Below are positions 1-8,753 of a stretch of 64,000 bases of DNA, piece after piece. The position numbers were made by a program, and so were the translations under genes. Each line of letters opens with the position of its first letter. Position 1 is the first letter of the stretch. The notes beneath the pieces are model-generated. The model worked only from the letters and a program-made list of their open reading frames with translations. It had not been told where the DNA came from and did not search any database. The DNA lies in the NCBI GenBank assembly GCA_934541115.1, contig CAKTDF010000005.1, forward strand, positions 35,593 to 99,592, given 5' to 3'. Origin of the DNA: an uncultured Eubacteriales bacterium. Lineage in GTDB: Bacteria > Bacillota > Clostridia > Oscillospirales > Acutalibacteraceae.

Positions 1-1538
1 GCAAAGACGAAAAGAGTGCCGCCATGCTTGAAAAGATTGAACGCTGGCGCAGAATAGGTGTATGCATGAGCGTTGGCGATTTTGTCAGAATGATATATGA
101 CGAGACGGGAATTGACAGCGTTGTGCGTTCGGTTAAAGGCTCGGGAGCCAAAAGAGAAAATCTGATGCTCTTGCTTGACTATGCGGATATATATGAAAAA
201 GCAGGCTATGCTTCATTTTCGGGATTTATACGCTTTATTGACAGGCTTGAAAAAACAAAGGGCGATCTGCCGGGCGCAGTCGGAGTTTCTTCAGAGGCTG
301 ATGTTGTGAAAATTATGACGATACACAAGTCAAAGGGACTTGAATTTCCGGTTTGCATCGTTGCCGGCTGCTCGTCTCGGTTTAACCGCAGCGATGAAAT
401 CAAGAACGCGGTCATCAGTCCGCTGCACGGTTTGGGACTTATTCGCCGCGACGCGGATACTATGGCGCAGTATGCTACCGTATGCCACAGAGCGGTTGCA
501 AAGGCGCTGCGTGATGACACCGTATCGGAGGAGATGAGAGTGCTTTATGTTGCCATGACGAGGGCAAAGGAAAAGCTCATCATGGTTGCAGCCGAGGACA
601 ACGCGGCAAAAAAGGCGCTCAAGTGTTCTTCTCTTATCGATCCGGCATCGGAAAAGCTCACTGCGTTTGCCTGTTCGCTTGCCGCGAGTTACACGGATTG
701 GCTGCTTGCCGCGTTTTTGCGCCACGAGGGCGCAGAACGGCTGCGCGAAGAGGCGGGAATCGGCGAAAACATCGTTTTGCTGAAAAAAATTCCTTTTAAG
801 CTTGTTGTTGCGGACGGCTTTGATGAAGTCTATACGAAGAAAGAGACCGAAAATGCAGAAGCCGACCCTGCGCTCCTTTTTGAACTTGAAAAAAGGCTCT
901 CGTGGCAATACCCATATGAGGAATTGTCATATGTTGTCAGCAAGCGTGCCGCCTCAGAAGTTGACAAAAACGCAGTTGACCGCGAGTATTTTGCCTCGTC
1001 AAGACCGGCGTTTCTTTCCGGCGGAAAGCTCACCGGCGCACAGAGAGGAATTGCAACCCACGCATTTATGCAGTTTGCCGACTACAAAAACGCGGCTGAC
1101 GACCTTGAAAATGAGATAAACGCTGTTTTTGAGCGCGGACTTCTCACAAAGGAGCAGTGCGACTGTATCAGCCGCAGACAGCTGGAACACTTTTTTGAAA
1201 GCAAATTGGCAAGGCGTATTCTTGAAAGTCCGCTTGTTATGAGAGAAAAAAAGTTTACCGTCAGTGTGCCGATTGCCGAGGTTTATCCGTCGCTTTCGCG
1301 CTTTGAAGATGAAAAGGTCATGATTCAGGGCATTGCAGACTGCATTTTTCTTGAGGACGGAAAATTGGTTGTGCTTGACTACAAAACAGACCGACTTGAT
1401 TCGGAAAATGAGTTCAGAGAAAAATATTCCTCTCAGGTCAGAACATACAAAAAGGCTCTTGCTCTCTGCACAGGGTACGAGGTTTCAAAAACACTGCTGT
1501 ATTCTTTCCACCTCGGAAAAGAGATAGCAGTGGAATAA
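1..1538 (+). CDS. addA: ATP-dependent helicase/nuclease subunit A (AddA), C-terminal part
   Basis: This is the C-terminal part of a RecB/AddA-type helicase-nuclease, the AddAB subunit that unwinds and resects double-strand breaks for recombination repair. The frame is open from base 3, so the gene is cut by the window edge; about 511 codons remain of a family near 1,200. Visible are the UvrD-type motif MTIHKSKGLEFPV (bases about 315-355), motif VI around VLYVAMTRAKEKL (about 540-580), and near the end the RecB nuclease signature GIAD...LDYKTD (about 1330-1390) with a following SQVRTYKKAL segment. The ATG at 24 is internal, not the start. It ends in TAA 115 bp before rpmE. The family assignment is firm; AddA rather than another UvrD-RecB fusion follows from the RecB-like C-terminus. 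Confidence 0.93.
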   Translation, partial: KDEKSAAMLEKIERWRRIGVCMSVGDFVRMIYDETGIDSVVRSVKGSGAKRENLMLLLDYADIYEKAGYASFSGFIRFIDRLEKTKGDLPGAVGVSSEADVVKIMTIHKSKGLEFPVCIVAGCSSRFNRSDEIKNAVISPLHGLGLIRRDADTMAQYATVCHRAVAKALRDDTVSEEMRVLYVAMTRAKEKLIMVAAEDNAAKKALKCSSLIDPASEKLTAFACSLAASYTDWLLAAFLRHEGAERLREEAGIGENIVLLKKIPFKLVVADGFDEVYTKKETENAEADPALLFELEKRLSWQYPYEELSYVVSKRAASEVDKNAVDREYFASSRPAFLSGGKLTGAQRGIATHAFMQFADYKNAADDLENEINAVFERGLLTKEQCDCISRRQLEHFFESKLARRILESPLVMREKKFTVSVPIAEVYPSLSRFEDEKVMIQGIADCIFLEDGKLVVLDYKTDRLDSENEFREKYSSQVRTYKKALALCTGYEVSKTLLYSFHLGKEIAVE

Positions 1539-1564
1539 AAGGGGAAAAAAATTCTGAAAAATTG

Positions 1565-1593
1565 TTGATTTTTAAAATAATGTGTGCTACAAT
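1565..1593 (+). promoter_or_regulatory. Promoter of rpmE
   Basis: TTGATT (1565-1570) and TACAAT (1588-1593) are separated by exactly 17 bp, with TGC just before the -10 box. The predicted start near 1600 leaves a leader of about 50 nt before rpmE. Confidence 0.6.
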
Positions 1594-1653
1594 ACTGCGG
1601 TATGTTGATAGTAACATTTCATAATGTCTATTTGACGAAAGAGGTGAAACATA

Positions 1654-1863
1654 ATGAAAGAGGGAATCCATCCCAAGTATGAACAGACAACCGTAAGATG
1701 CGCTTGCGGCGCAACGATTGAAACCGGTTCAACCAAAAAGGACCTTCGTGTTGATATCTGCTCCAACTGCCACCCGTTCTTCACAGGTAAGCAGAAGCTC
1801 GTTGATACCGGCGGACGTGTTGACAGGTTCAATAAGCGTTTCAACCTTGCAAAGAATAAGTAA
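1654..1863 (+). CDS. rpmE: 50S ribosomal protein L31 (zinc-binding type)
   Basis: L31 is a small protein of the large ribosomal subunit that bridges to the small subunit. The 69-aa product starts [10 protein letters not shown] and matches the family's usual length. It carries CACG near residue 15 and CSNCH near residue 37, the cysteines of the zinc-binding (C+) form; the zinc-free paralogue lacks them. The start has a clear ribosome binding site (AGAGGTGAAA). The gene has its own promoter upstream and a hairpin terminator downstream, so it is probably monocistronic. The cysteine pattern suggests it is the zinc-replete form that a Zur regulator's paralogue would replace, but no C- paralogue is present here. 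Confidence 0.97.
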   Translation: MKEGIHPKYEQTTVRCACGATIETGSTKKDLRVDICSNCHPFFTGKQKLVDTGGRVDRFNKRFNLAKNK

Positions 1864-1888
1864 TTTTGCAGCTTGATCAGTGTGAATT

Positions 1889-1919
1889 AAGGCGGAGCTA
1901 TTTGTCCCGCCTTTTTTTC
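1889..1919 (+). terminator. Terminator of rpmE
   Basis: AAGGCGG (1889-1895) pairs with CCGCCTT (1907-1913), and a T run to about 1918 follows. This is a standard intrinsic terminator 26 bp after rpmE. Confidence 0.8.
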
Positions 1920-2047
1920 TTGTGTATCTATAAAAATGTTTATCAGTCAACTTGGCGGCGTATACGGTGAATTTTAAACTGCGCACCGGCGCAGCTGTTG
2001 CACCGTTTGATATTTAACGTATGATTTTAAATAAGCGAGGTGACCGC

Positions 2048-2668
2048 ATGGAAAGCTATAAAACCCTTGAAACGGCGGCGAACGATGAGTTCGTTGTCAA
2101 AAAATCGCGCTTTATCGGCTACGCTGCACCGGTTCAGACCAATGAGCAGGCGGTCGAGTTCATCAATTCTATCAAGGCAAAGCATCGCGACGCAAGGCAC
2201 AATGTGTATGCATACTGCCTGCGCGAGGGACAGATACGTCGCTACAGCGATGACGGTGAGCCGCAGGGCACGGCGGGAATGCCGGTGCTTGATGTTCTGC
2301 TCAAAGAGGGGCTGACCGATTGCGCGGTTGTTGCGACCCGATATTTCGGCGGGGTGCTGCTCGGTGCAAACGGACTTGTCCGTGCATATACCCAAACGGC
2401 AAAAATCGGTATTGACGCGGCGGGAATAATCACCATGGCGCTCTGTTATGTCGGCGAGGTCACCTGCGACTATAATTTCTACGGCAGGCTGCAAACTCTT
2501 GTGTGTGAGCAGGGCGGCATTGTGGAAAACGTTGATTTTGCTCAAAACGTCTGTTTAAGATTCAGAATACCGTCAGACAATTTTGAAAAACTTGACGCTG
2601 TAATATTCGACAAAAGCTGCGGAAAAGTAAGGTGCAAAAAACTTGGCGAAAAATTTTTAAAAATTTAG
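2048..2668 (+). CDS. YigZ/IMPACT-family protein (UPF0029)
   Basis: A 206-aa protein of the YigZ/IMPACT family, present in most bacteria; the biochemical role is not settled, and eukaryotic IMPACT regulates GCN2. Family marks are HNVYAYCL near residue 50, RYSDDGEPQGTAGMP near residue 67, and RYFGGVLLGANGLVRAY near residue 99, together forming the conserved N-terminal domain. The C-terminal 70 residues fit the shorter ferredoxin-like domain. I chose the ATG at 2048 because GCGAGGTGACC lies just upstream; an in-frame ATG at 2021 lies upstream of that site. It ends 59 bp before dgt, on the same strand, and may be read with it. Confidence 0.9.
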   Translation: MESYKTLETAANDEFVVKKSRFIGYAAPVQTNEQAVEFINSIKAKHRDARHNVYAYCLREGQIRRYSDDGEPQGTAGMPVLDVLLKEGLTDCAVVATRYFGGVLLGANGLVRAYTQTAKIGIDAAGIITMALCYVGEVTCDYNFYGRLQTLVCEQGGIVENVDFAQNVCLRFRIPSDNFEKLDAVIFDKSCGKVRCKKLGEKFLKI

Positions 2669-2727
2669 GGGGAAAAGGCGAAAAAAATCGTATATATAAG
2701 TGAAAACCGGAAAAGGGGGGTCGCTTT

Positions 2728-3726
2728 GTGGACGAAATCAGGCTCAAAACTCTTGAAAATGAAAAAAGAGTGCTTTCCGAGTATGCCTGCCTTTGCATTG
2801 ACACAAAGGGCAGGGCAAGACCGGAAGAGGAATGCTCTGTTCGCACCGCTTTTCAGCGTGACAGAGACAGAATCATTCATTGCAGCGCTTTCCGCCGGCT
2901 GAAACACAAGACTCAGGTTTTTCTTTCGCCGGACAGCGATCATTACAGAACACGCCTTACGCATACCCTTGAGGTTGCGCAGATTGCGCGCACAATTGCT
3001 GTTGGTCTTTCGCTTAATGAGGATCTGACCGAAGCTATTGCTCTCGGTCACGATCTCGGTCATACGCCGTTCGGTCACGCAGGCGAGCGTGCCCTCAATT
3101 CCGTTATGGACGGCGGATTCAGACATTTTGAGCAGAGTCTCAGAGTGGTTGATGTGATTGAAAAAGAGGGCAGGGGTCTGAACCTTACCTATGAAGTGCG
3201 CGACGGCATACTCTGCCATACGCGCGGAAAAGAAGCTGATACGCTTGAAGGTAGGATCGTCAAGCTCGCCGACAGAATTGCATACATCAACCATGACATT
3301 GACGACGCTGAACGCGGCGGGGTGCTCAGTGAGGAGAACCTTCCGCCGGACGTGAGACGGATCCTCGGCAAAAGCAAAAGCGAGCGCATCAACACGCTTG
3401 TTCTTTCCGCAATACGTAACACTGCTGACGATGTTCGCCTTGATCCGGAAATACAGGGTGCGTTTGATGTTCTTCATGAATTTATGTTTGACCGTGTGTA
3501 TACAAACCCGGTCTGCAAAAGCGAAGAGGGCAAAGCTATTTCGATGCTTAAACAGCTGTTTTCTTTCTTCTGTGAACATCCGGATGAGCTGCCCAACGAG
3601 TACATCTCGATAGCGTGGCGCGAGGGTACCGAAAGAGCGGTATGCGACTACATAGCCGGCATGACAGACGGTTACGCGCTCAAAACTTTTTCAAAATACT
3701 TTATTCCCTCCTCATGGCAGGGATAA
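2728..3726 (+). CDS. dgt: Deoxyguanosinetriphosphate triphosphohydrolase-like protein (HD domain)
   Basis: An HD-superfamily dNTP triphosphohydrolase-like enzyme, expected to split dGTP or other dNTPs to nucleoside and tripolyphosphate. Metal ligands are visible: the RLTHTLEVAQIART histidine near residue 75, HDLGHTPFGHAGE near residue 109, and a later Asp in KLADRIAYINHDIDD. The N-terminal FRRLKHKTQVF segment is also typical. The 332-aa length fits the short Firmicute form. The start is GTG at 2728, preceded by AAAGGGGGG (2711-2719). It lies 31 bp before dnaG; the dgt-dnaG-rpoD order is common in Clostridia and places nucleotide-pool control beside replication initiation. Actual substrate preference cannot be read from sequence. 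Confidence 0.93.
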   Translation: MDEIRLKTLENEKRVLSEYACLCIDTKGRARPEEECSVRTAFQRDRDRIIHCSAFRRLKHKTQVFLSPDSDHYRTRLTHTLEVAQIARTIAVGLSLNEDLTEAIALGHDLGHTPFGHAGERALNSVMDGGFRHFEQSLRVVDVIEKEGRGLNLTYEVRDGILCHTRGKEADTLEGRIVKLADRIAYINHDIDDAERGGVLSEENLPPDVRRILGKSKSERINTLVLSAIRNTADDVRLDPEIQGAFDVLHEFMFDRVYTNPVCKSEEGKAISMLKQLFSFFCEHPDELPNEYISIAWREGTERAVCDYIAGMTDGYALKTFSKYFIPSSWQG

Positions 3727-3757
3727 TACAAAGCATCCCGGCACGGAGGTGAGAACG

Positions 3758-5536
3758 GTGAGAATAAGCGATGATTTTCTTTCTGAGCTTCGCATGCGCT
3801 GCGATATTACGGATATTATATCCGGATATGTCCAGCTCAAAAGGCGCGGAAAAAACCTTGTCGGTCTTTGTCCGTTCCACAATGAAAAAACGCCGTCTTT
3901 CACCGTGTATCCGGAAAACGGCAGCTTTTACTGCTTCGGCTGCGGAGCCGGCGGCGAGGTCGTCAGCTTTATAAGAAGAATTGAAAATCTCGATTTTTAT
4001 GAGGCGGTGCGCTTTTTGTGCGACAGGGCAGGCATGACGATGCCTGCGGACGGATTTGATGATTCCATGGCGCAAAAGCGAAAACGCATTTATGAAATGA
4101 ATCGTGAGGCGGCGAGATTTTTTCATGAATGTCTGATGGGTGAAAAAGGCAGAGCGGCGCTCGAGTATTACTATAAGCGCGGCTATACGCAAAAAACAAT
4201 TACGCGTTTCGGACTCGGATATGCACCGAACGATTGGCGGCAGCTCCTTTCTCATCTTCGCGAAAAGGGCTATTCATATGAAGAAGCGTATGAGGCAAAC
4301 CTCGCAAATAAAAGCGAAAAAAACGGAAAGACATCGTTTTATGATAATTTTCGCAACCGTGTGATGGTTCCGATCATCGACCCGAGAGGCAATGTTGTGG
4401 CTTTTGGCGGCAGGGTTCTTGACGACAGCAAGCCCAAGTATATCAACACCTCGGACACACCGGTCTATAAAAAGAGTCTCGGCGTTTTCGGTCTCAACTT
4501 TGCAAAAAATTCAAAGGAGAGATCGCTGATACTCGTTGAAGGATACATGGACGCAATAGCTTTGCACCAGGCAGGATTTACTAATTCAATTGCCTGCCTC
4601 GGAACGGCTCTCACCGGAGAGATGGCGCATTTGCTTGCACGCTACGCCGACGAAATACTCATTTGCTATGACAACGATGAAGCCGGACGGAAAGCTACAG
4701 AGCGCGCGATCGGCGTGTTTTCTTCAATAGGTATGAAAATGCGCGTAATACGTTTGAGCGGCGGAAAGGATCCGGACGAAATTCTCAAAAACTTTGGGGC
4801 GGAAAAATTCCGAAAGCTTATTGAGGGCGCGGAAAACGATATTGAGTTCGCTCTGCTCAAAGCCCGGGACGGTCTTGACCTCGATTCTTCGGACGGAAAG
4901 GTTCGGTACCTTACGTTGGCTGCGGATATTCTCTCAAAGGTGAAAAATTCAATTGCGGTTGAGGTCTATGTTTCCCGACTTGCCGAGGAACTGAATGTTG
5001 AAAAAACGGCGATTACCGCTCGCATAAATCAACTGAAAAGAAGCGGTGCTTATAAATCCGAAAAGAAAAAGTATGAATCTATTCAGCGCGAGTCAATGGA
5101 GCGTATGAGCAGAATGCGTCTCAAAACCGATACCGCGGTAAGAGCAGTTAAGGCGCAGGAGAGAATCATATCTCTGCTTTATGAAAACCCCGCATTCTTT
5201 CCGGCGATACGTGAAAGACTGAGCGAAGAGAGTTTCAGCGTACCTCACCTCGGAAGAATATATAAAATTCTTGATGCGCGCTCGAGAGATAATTCTCCGT
5301 TTGAGCTGACATATCTTTCCGGTGAACTTTCACCGGAGGAAATGGACGCTCTTGTTCGTCTGCTTAAGCAGAGCGAGGGCTGCTTCGGAACCAAAAAGGA
5401 ACTGCTTGACTGCGTTGACGCCCTTGAAAGCGAAGCGAAAAAAGAAAAACAGAGCGCTGTTGATGTTTCAAAAATGAGCGACGACGAATATATGGCGCAG
5501 TTTAAAAATCTTGTGAAAAGCAAAAAAGAAAAGTAA
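3758..5536 (+). CDS. dnaG: DNA primase
   Basis: DnaG makes the RNA primers for replication. The CHC2 zinc finger is at the N-terminus (CPFHNEKTPSF then YCFGCGAGG, residues about 37-66). The Toprim catalytic core follows with LVEGYMDAIALHQAG and the acidic ICYDNDEAGRKA (residues about 260-315). The C-terminal 150 residues are the weakly conserved helicase-binding region. The GTG at 3758 is the likely start: GGAGG at 3745-3749 stands 8 nt before it, whereas the in-frame GTG at 3749 overlaps that site. At about 592 aa it is full length. It sits between dgt and rpoD, the classical macromolecular-synthesis arrangement without rpsU. Confidence 0.97.
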   Translation: MRISDDFLSELRMRCDITDIISGYVQLKRRGKNLVGLCPFHNEKTPSFTVYPENGSFYCFGCGAGGEVVSFIRRIENLDFYEAVRFLCDRAGMTMPADGFDDSMAQKRKRIYEMNREAARFFHECLMGEKGRAALEYYYKRGYTQKTITRFGLGYAPNDWRQLLSHLREKGYSYEEAYEANLANKSEKNGKTSFYDNFRNRVMVPIIDPRGNVVAFGGRVLDDSKPKYINTSDTPVYKKSLGVFGLNFAKNSKERSLILVEGYMDAIALHQAGFTNSIACLGTALTGEMAHLLARYADEILICYDNDEAGRKATERAIGVFSSIGMKMRVIRLSGGKDPDEILKNFGAEKFRKLIEGAENDIEFALLKARDGLDLDSSDGKVRYLTLAADILSKVKNSIAVEVYVSRLAEELNVEKTAITARINQLKRSGAYKSEKKKYESIQRESMERMSRMRLKTDTAVRAVKAQERIISLLYENPAFFPAIRERLSEESFSVPHLGRIYKILDARSRDNSPFELTYLSGELSPEEMDALVRLLKQSEGCFGTKKELLDCVDALESEAKKEKQSAVDVSKMSDDEYMAQFKNLVKSKKEK

Positions 5537-5667
5537 TATAAAGTAATATTTCAGCTAATACTGTAAAATAATAAACTCTCGTCAACGGCTTGAAAAGGCG
5601 AGGACTCACGGCGTCCGATCCTTTTTGCCGGGTCGGGCAAAGCAGAAAACGAAAGGAAGTTGTATTC

Positions 5668-6759
5668 ATGGAAAACACAGAGAAAAAAGCAATGGTCAAA
5701 GCGCTCATCGACAAGGGTATTGCCACCGGAAAGCTCAATTCAACGGACATTGATACGGTCCTTGTTGAAGCCGACATTGATATTGAAGAGATTGAAAAGC
5801 TTTATTCAACTCTTGAAAGCCATGGAATTGAAATTGTTGACGATCTTGGCGACGATATGCTCGACAGCATTTCTATGGATATCGACATTCCCAAGGGATA
5901 TGAGAACGTGCCGCTCCCGACAGACAGCAAAAGCGCCGTTATCGACGACCCGGTGAAGGTATATCTCAAAGACATCGGACGTGTTCCTCTGCTCACACCG
6001 GAGGAGGAAATTGAGCTTGCTATCCGCATTGCCGACAATGATCAGGAGGCGAAGGACAGGCTCACAAAGGCTAATCTGCGTCTGGTTGTCAGCATTGCAA
6101 AGCGCTATGTCGGCAGAGGTATGATGTTCCTTGACCTCATTCAAGAGGGCAATCTCGGACTTATCAAAGCGGTTGACAAGTTTGATTACACAAAGGGTTT
6201 CAAATTTTCAACCTATGCAACGTGGTGGATCAGACAGGCAATCACAAGAGCTATTGCCGACCAGGGCAGAACGATCCGTATTCCGGTACACATGGTTGAA
6301 ACGATAAACAAAGTTAAAAAGACGAGCAATATGCTCCTCCATCGCGATGGCAAAGACCCCACGCCGGAGGACATTGCCGCGGAGCTTTCAATGCCGGTTG
6401 ACAAGGTTCGCGATATTCTCAGAATTTCGCAGGAGCCGGTTTCTCTTGAAACTCCCATCGGCGAGGAGGAGGACAGTCATCTCGGAGATTTCATTCCCGA
6501 TGAGGACGCGCTCTCTCCTGCGGATGCCGCTGCGATGACTTTTCTCAAAACCAAGGTCAATGAGGTTCTTTCAACTCTTACTCCTCGTGAAGCGGAGGTT
6601 CTGAGGCTGCGTTTCGGTCTTAAAGACGGCACGCCGCAGACTCTTGAAGAAGTTGGAAAAGCGTTCAACGTTACACGTGAGCGTATCCGCCAGATTGAGG
6701 CAAAGGCGCTCAGAAAGCTGCGCCACCCGAGCAGAAGCAAACACCTCAAGGATCTTTAA
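5668..6759 (+). CDS. rpoD: RNA polymerase primary sigma factor (sigma-A/RpoD)
   Basis: The housekeeping sigma factor, which recognises -35/-10 promoters. Region 1.2 appears around [18 protein letters not shown] (residues about 93-110). The region 2 core includes [20 protein letters not shown] and [13 protein letters not shown]. Region 4.2 is the [23 protein letters not shown] near the C-terminus. The 363-aa length matches Firmicute SigA, with a shortened region 1.1. The ATG at 5668 has GAAAGGAAG upstream; the longer in-frame reading back to 5590 is rejected. It follows dnaG by 131 bp, with no strong terminator between them, and ends at a bidirectional terminator. Confidence 0.97.
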   Translation: MENTEKKAMVKALIDKGIATGKLNSTDIDTVLVEADIDIEEIEKLYSTLESHGIEIVDDLGDDMLDSISMDIDIPKGYENVPLPTDSKSAVIDDPVKVYLKDIGRVPLLTPEEEIELAIRIADNDQEAKDRLTKANLRLVVSIAKRYVGRGMMFLDLIQEGNLGLIKAVDKFDYTKGFKFSTYATWWIRQAITRAIADQGRTIRIPVHMVETINKVKKTSNMLLHRDGKDPTPEDIAAELSMPVDKVRDILRISQEPVSLETPIGEEEDSHLGDFIPDEDALSPADAAAMTFLKTKVNEVLSTLTPREAEVLRLRFGLKDGTPQTLEEVGKAFNVTRERIRQIEAKALRKLRHPSRSKHLKDL

Positions 6760-6771
6760 TACAGAAAAACG

Positions 6772-6816
6772 ACCTCCTTTGTATGCCAAAAAGGCGTACA
6801 AAGGAGGTTTTTGTTT
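6772..6816. terminator. Bidirectional terminator between rpoD and the S66 carboxypeptidase
   Basis: A 16-bp stem (6772-6787 with 6793-6808, one G-T pair, 5-nt loop) is followed by TTTTTGTTT on the plus strand and preceded by A-rich sequence that gives a U tract on the minus strand. It lies exactly between two convergent genes. Confidence 0.85.
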
Positions 6817-7846
6817 AATCGTTTTCAAAAGTGATCTGCTGCTTTTTTGCATCGACTGCGGCAGTGATGCCGAACGGAATAATGCAGCGTGGCAGGGCGT
6901 GACCGACATTGATGTTACACAGAACAGGCAATTTTGAATTACCTATGACAGCTTTCAGAATCCGCTTGTATTCGCTGTCGTACGTTTCGTCCATGGGCTT
7001 TCCGACGAGTACGCCGGAAACAGCGTCAAAAACACCGGCACTTTTGAGATATTCAAGAGCCTTGCGGTATTTTTGCGGTGATGGCTTTTCTTCACTCGTT
7101 TCAAGAAAGAGGATTCTTCTTTTCCAGTCCTCCGCGCTCGGGAACAGAGCATATTTTTTGCAAAGAAAGGGCATGTCCGAATGTCGTTCGCCGTCAAAAA
7201 TGTCATAAAACGTGTCAACACAGCCGCCGAGGATTTTTCCGGAAAAAAGCGGGTCGCCCTGGAGCAGCTCAAAGCCGCGGTTACGGTGAGGAGGGTTCGG
7301 CGTTCCGATTTGATCTTTGCCGAAATCTGTTCTTGTGTTGTACCAAATATTGCTTGGCGTAATTGAGCTTATTTTGCCGGAAAAAATGAGTTCTTCAAAA
7401 TACTTTTTGGTATACGGCAGCATTTCGCGGTCCAGTTTGCAGACATCGGGCAGAAAAGCCTGTCCGTAAAATGTGGGCAGCCCGACCTTGTGGAGCATGA
7501 GGTGGTTTATCGTTGTGTCTGAAAAGCCGAGGAACACCTTTTTTGAAACTGCGTTTTTTAGCTCGTCGTTTTCAAAGAGATAAGGCAGCAGCCGATACGT
7601 GTCATCTCCGCCGATCGCGCAGAGAATCATGTCCGTTTCTTCATCGCAAAAAGCTTGAAGCAAATCTGCGGCTCGCGCCTCGGGGTGATTTTTTATGTAT
7701 TCGGTTCCTTTCAGAGCGTTAGGCGCGAATTTGACTTTCAGACCCATTTTTTCAAGACGCTTTGTGCCTATTCTGATTTCATGCGACAAAAAACTCTCGC
7801 CCATAACGCCGCTTGAAAGGCTGACGATTGAAACCGTTTTTACCAT
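6815..7846 (-). CDS. S66-family peptidase (LD-carboxypeptidase/MccF-like)
   Basis: A serine peptidase of family S66, whose members either trim the terminal D-Ala from murein tetrapeptides (LdcA) or cleave acyl-nucleotide antibiotics (MccF). The 343-aa protein has the oxyanion-side IGGDDTYRLLPYL (residues 78-90) and the nucleophile motif LGFSDTT with Ser109. A candidate catalytic Glu lies in LFLETSEE and a candidate His in INVGHALPR near residue 318, which is the expected Ser-Glu-His order. There is no signal peptide, so it should be cytoplasmic. AAAGGAGCAGTTACA precedes the ATG at 7846. It lies 20 bp after the XRE gene and is probably co-transcribed. Whether it acts in murein recycling or detoxification cannot be decided; the IGGDD form leans towards MccF-like. 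Confidence 0.88.
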   Translation of the reverse strand: MVKTVSIVSLSSGVMGESFLSHEIRIGTKRLEKMGLKVKFAPNALKGTEYIKNHPEARAADLLQAFCDEETDMILCAIGGDDTYRLLPYLFENDELKNAVSKKVFLGFSDTTINHLMLHKVGLPTFYGQAFLPDVCKLDREMLPYTKKYFEELIFSGKISSITPSNIWYNTRTDFGKDQIGTPNPPHRNRGFELLQGDPLFSGKILGGCVDTFYDIFDGERHSDMPFLCKKYALFPSAEDWKRRILFLETSEEKPSPQKYRKALEYLKSAGVFDAVSGVLVGKPMDETYDSEYKRILKAVIGNSKLPVLCNINVGHALPRCIIPFGITAAVDAKKQQITFEND

Positions 7847-7866
7847 TGTAACTGCTCCTTTACCGT

Positions 7867-8079
7867 TTATTCCAAGCGTTCCGGTTTATCTGTTAAGCCG
7901 AGAATGTAATCGACGGAAACGCCGTGGAAAAGCGAAAGCTTGATTAGTATTTCCGTAGGAATATCAAGCTCTCCGCGTTCATAGTTGCTGTATACACGCT
8001 GGCTGCAAGAGAGTATTTCCGCAAGCTGCTTTTGCGTCATGTCTTTGTCTTCCCTTAGGTCGCGTATTCTCTTATACAT
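7867..8079 (-). CDS. XRE-family HTH transcriptional regulator
   Basis: A 70-aa single-domain Cro/CI-type repressor. The helix-turn-helix is MTQKQLAEILSCSQRVYSNYERG (split here as MTQKQLAEIL then SCSQRVYSNYERG), residues about 14-36, followed by the usual IPTEILIKLSLFHGVSVDYI and LGLTDKPE ending. I start it at MYKRIRDL (8079), since GGTGATGC lies upstream; the longer in-frame reading to 8130 lacks a site and crosses the promoter region. There is no ligand or protease domain. It is upstream of and probably co-transcribed with the S66 peptidase, and divergent from a small zinc-ribbon gene. A perfect 21-bp palindrome about 50 bp upstream of its start is the obvious candidate operator. Confidence 0.93.
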   Translation of the reverse strand: MYKRIRDLREDKDMTQKQLAEILSCSQRVYSNYERGELDIPTEILIKLSLFHGVSVDYILGLTDKPERLE

Positions 8080-8123
8080 TATAGCATCACCGATGTGATT
8101 ATATCTGCCGCACTGATTTGGTC

Positions 8124-8152
8124 TTGACATTTAGCGGATTTTCCGCTAAACT
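8124..8152 (+). promoter_or_regulatory. Promoter overlapped by XRE operator palindrome
   Basis: TTGACA (8124-8129) and TAAACT (8147-8152) are 17 bp apart, a good promoter pointing right. A perfect palindrome, TTTAGCGGA and TCCGCTAAA around 3 bases (8130-8150), fills the whole spacer and overlaps the -10 box. A minus-strand -10 (TATAAT, 8103-8098) for the XRE gene lies to its left. The layout is that of a repressor switch: a dimer on the palindrome would block rightward transcription and probably influence its own. Confidence 0.75.
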
Positions 8153-8323
8153 GTAGCGTGAAGAGCGGCTCTGAACAAGCGCGGACTTTGTCGGACGATT
8201 ATCTGGTGGAGTCTGTTCACAAGCGGAGCTGTCTGTGCTATTATGTGTATACAGCTTTAAAATATTATCATGTCTTTGTAATAATGAATATGTCAGGAAG
8301 CATTCGCTTTGAAGAGGTGGCAG

Positions 8324-8548
8324 ATGAAAAAGTCAATTTATATTTTTAAAACCGAACGCTGTATCTGCTGCGGAAGAGAGATTCCGGAGGGCAGGCAGGT
8401 TTGCCCGGTTTGTGAGGCACAGCTTTATGAAAGCCCGACTGGGGAAAAAATGTTGACCAAAGCAGCTCATAAAGCAGCTCATGAAGAAAAGAAAAATCCA
8501 CAGCTTTTATCCACTCGACCTCGTGTTTTTAAACATAAAAAGAAATAA
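8324..8548 (+). CDS. Small zinc-ribbon protein
   Basis: A 74-aa basic protein with a two-knuckle zinc ribbon near the N-terminus: CICCGREIPEGRQVCPVC, residues about 13-30, followed by a Lys/His-rich tail ending KHKKK. Such CxxCGxEIPEGxxVCPxC proteins are common short ORFs in Firmicutes, but I know no assigned function. The start at 8324 is supported by AGAGGTGG 8 nt upstream. It lies downstream of the operator-covered promoter and divergent from the XRE regulator, so it is the probable target of that repressor. A strong terminator follows. It may bind nucleic acid, judging by charge and the ribbon, but that is a guess. Confidence 0.72.
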   Translation: MKKSIYIFKTERCICCGREIPEGRQVCPVCEAQLYESPTGEKMLTKAAHKAAHEEKKNPQLLSTRPRVFKHKKK

Positions 8549-8555
8549 TGACAGA

Positions 8556-8617
8556 AAACCGCCGTTTTTCTCTGCACAAGACTTTAGAGCTTTGCAGAAA
8601 AAAGCGGCGGCTGTTTT
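8556..8617 (+). terminator. Terminator after the zinc-ribbon gene
   Basis: A long hairpin pairs 8559-8576 with 8593-8610 (CCGCCG/CGGCGG at the base, mostly paired to the loop), followed by CTGTTTTAT. It separates the small gene from the rpoB promoter. Confidence 0.75.
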
Positions 8618-8723
8618 ATGTGATGAAAGTTCAAATAGGTCAATAAAAAAGAAAAAAATCCGGCACACAGGCGGAAAAAATCAAAAAAATTCAAACAAAG
8701 GCAAAGAAATTCACACAAATCGC

Positions 8724-8753
8724 TTGACTTTGCACAAGCGTTTGTGGTATCCT
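8724..8753 (+). promoter_or_regulatory. Promoter of rpoBC
   Basis: TTGACT (8724-8729) is followed after 18 bp by TATCCT (8748-8753), with TGG before the -10 box (extended -10). Transcription would start near 8760, leaving a leader of about 155 nt before rpoB. The rest of the 8549-8915 gap holds only the upstream terminator and this A/T-rich leader. There is no rplJ-rplL upstream, unlike most bacteria, so rpoBC seems to have its own transcription unit. Confidence 0.65.

Noticed and set aside
2665..3579. 304-codon minus-strand frame over dgt
   Set aside because: Antisense shadow of a conserved gene, with no start signal and no family features.
7590..7620. GGDDT in the S66 peptidase read as loss of the nucleophile
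   Set aside because: The nucleophilic Ser of S66 enzymes is in the later GFSD motif, which is intact (Ser109).
8158..8349. 63-codon GTG-started frame right after the XRE operator
   Set aside because: It would start at the predicted transcription start without a leader and overlaps the better supported zinc-ribbon start in another frame.
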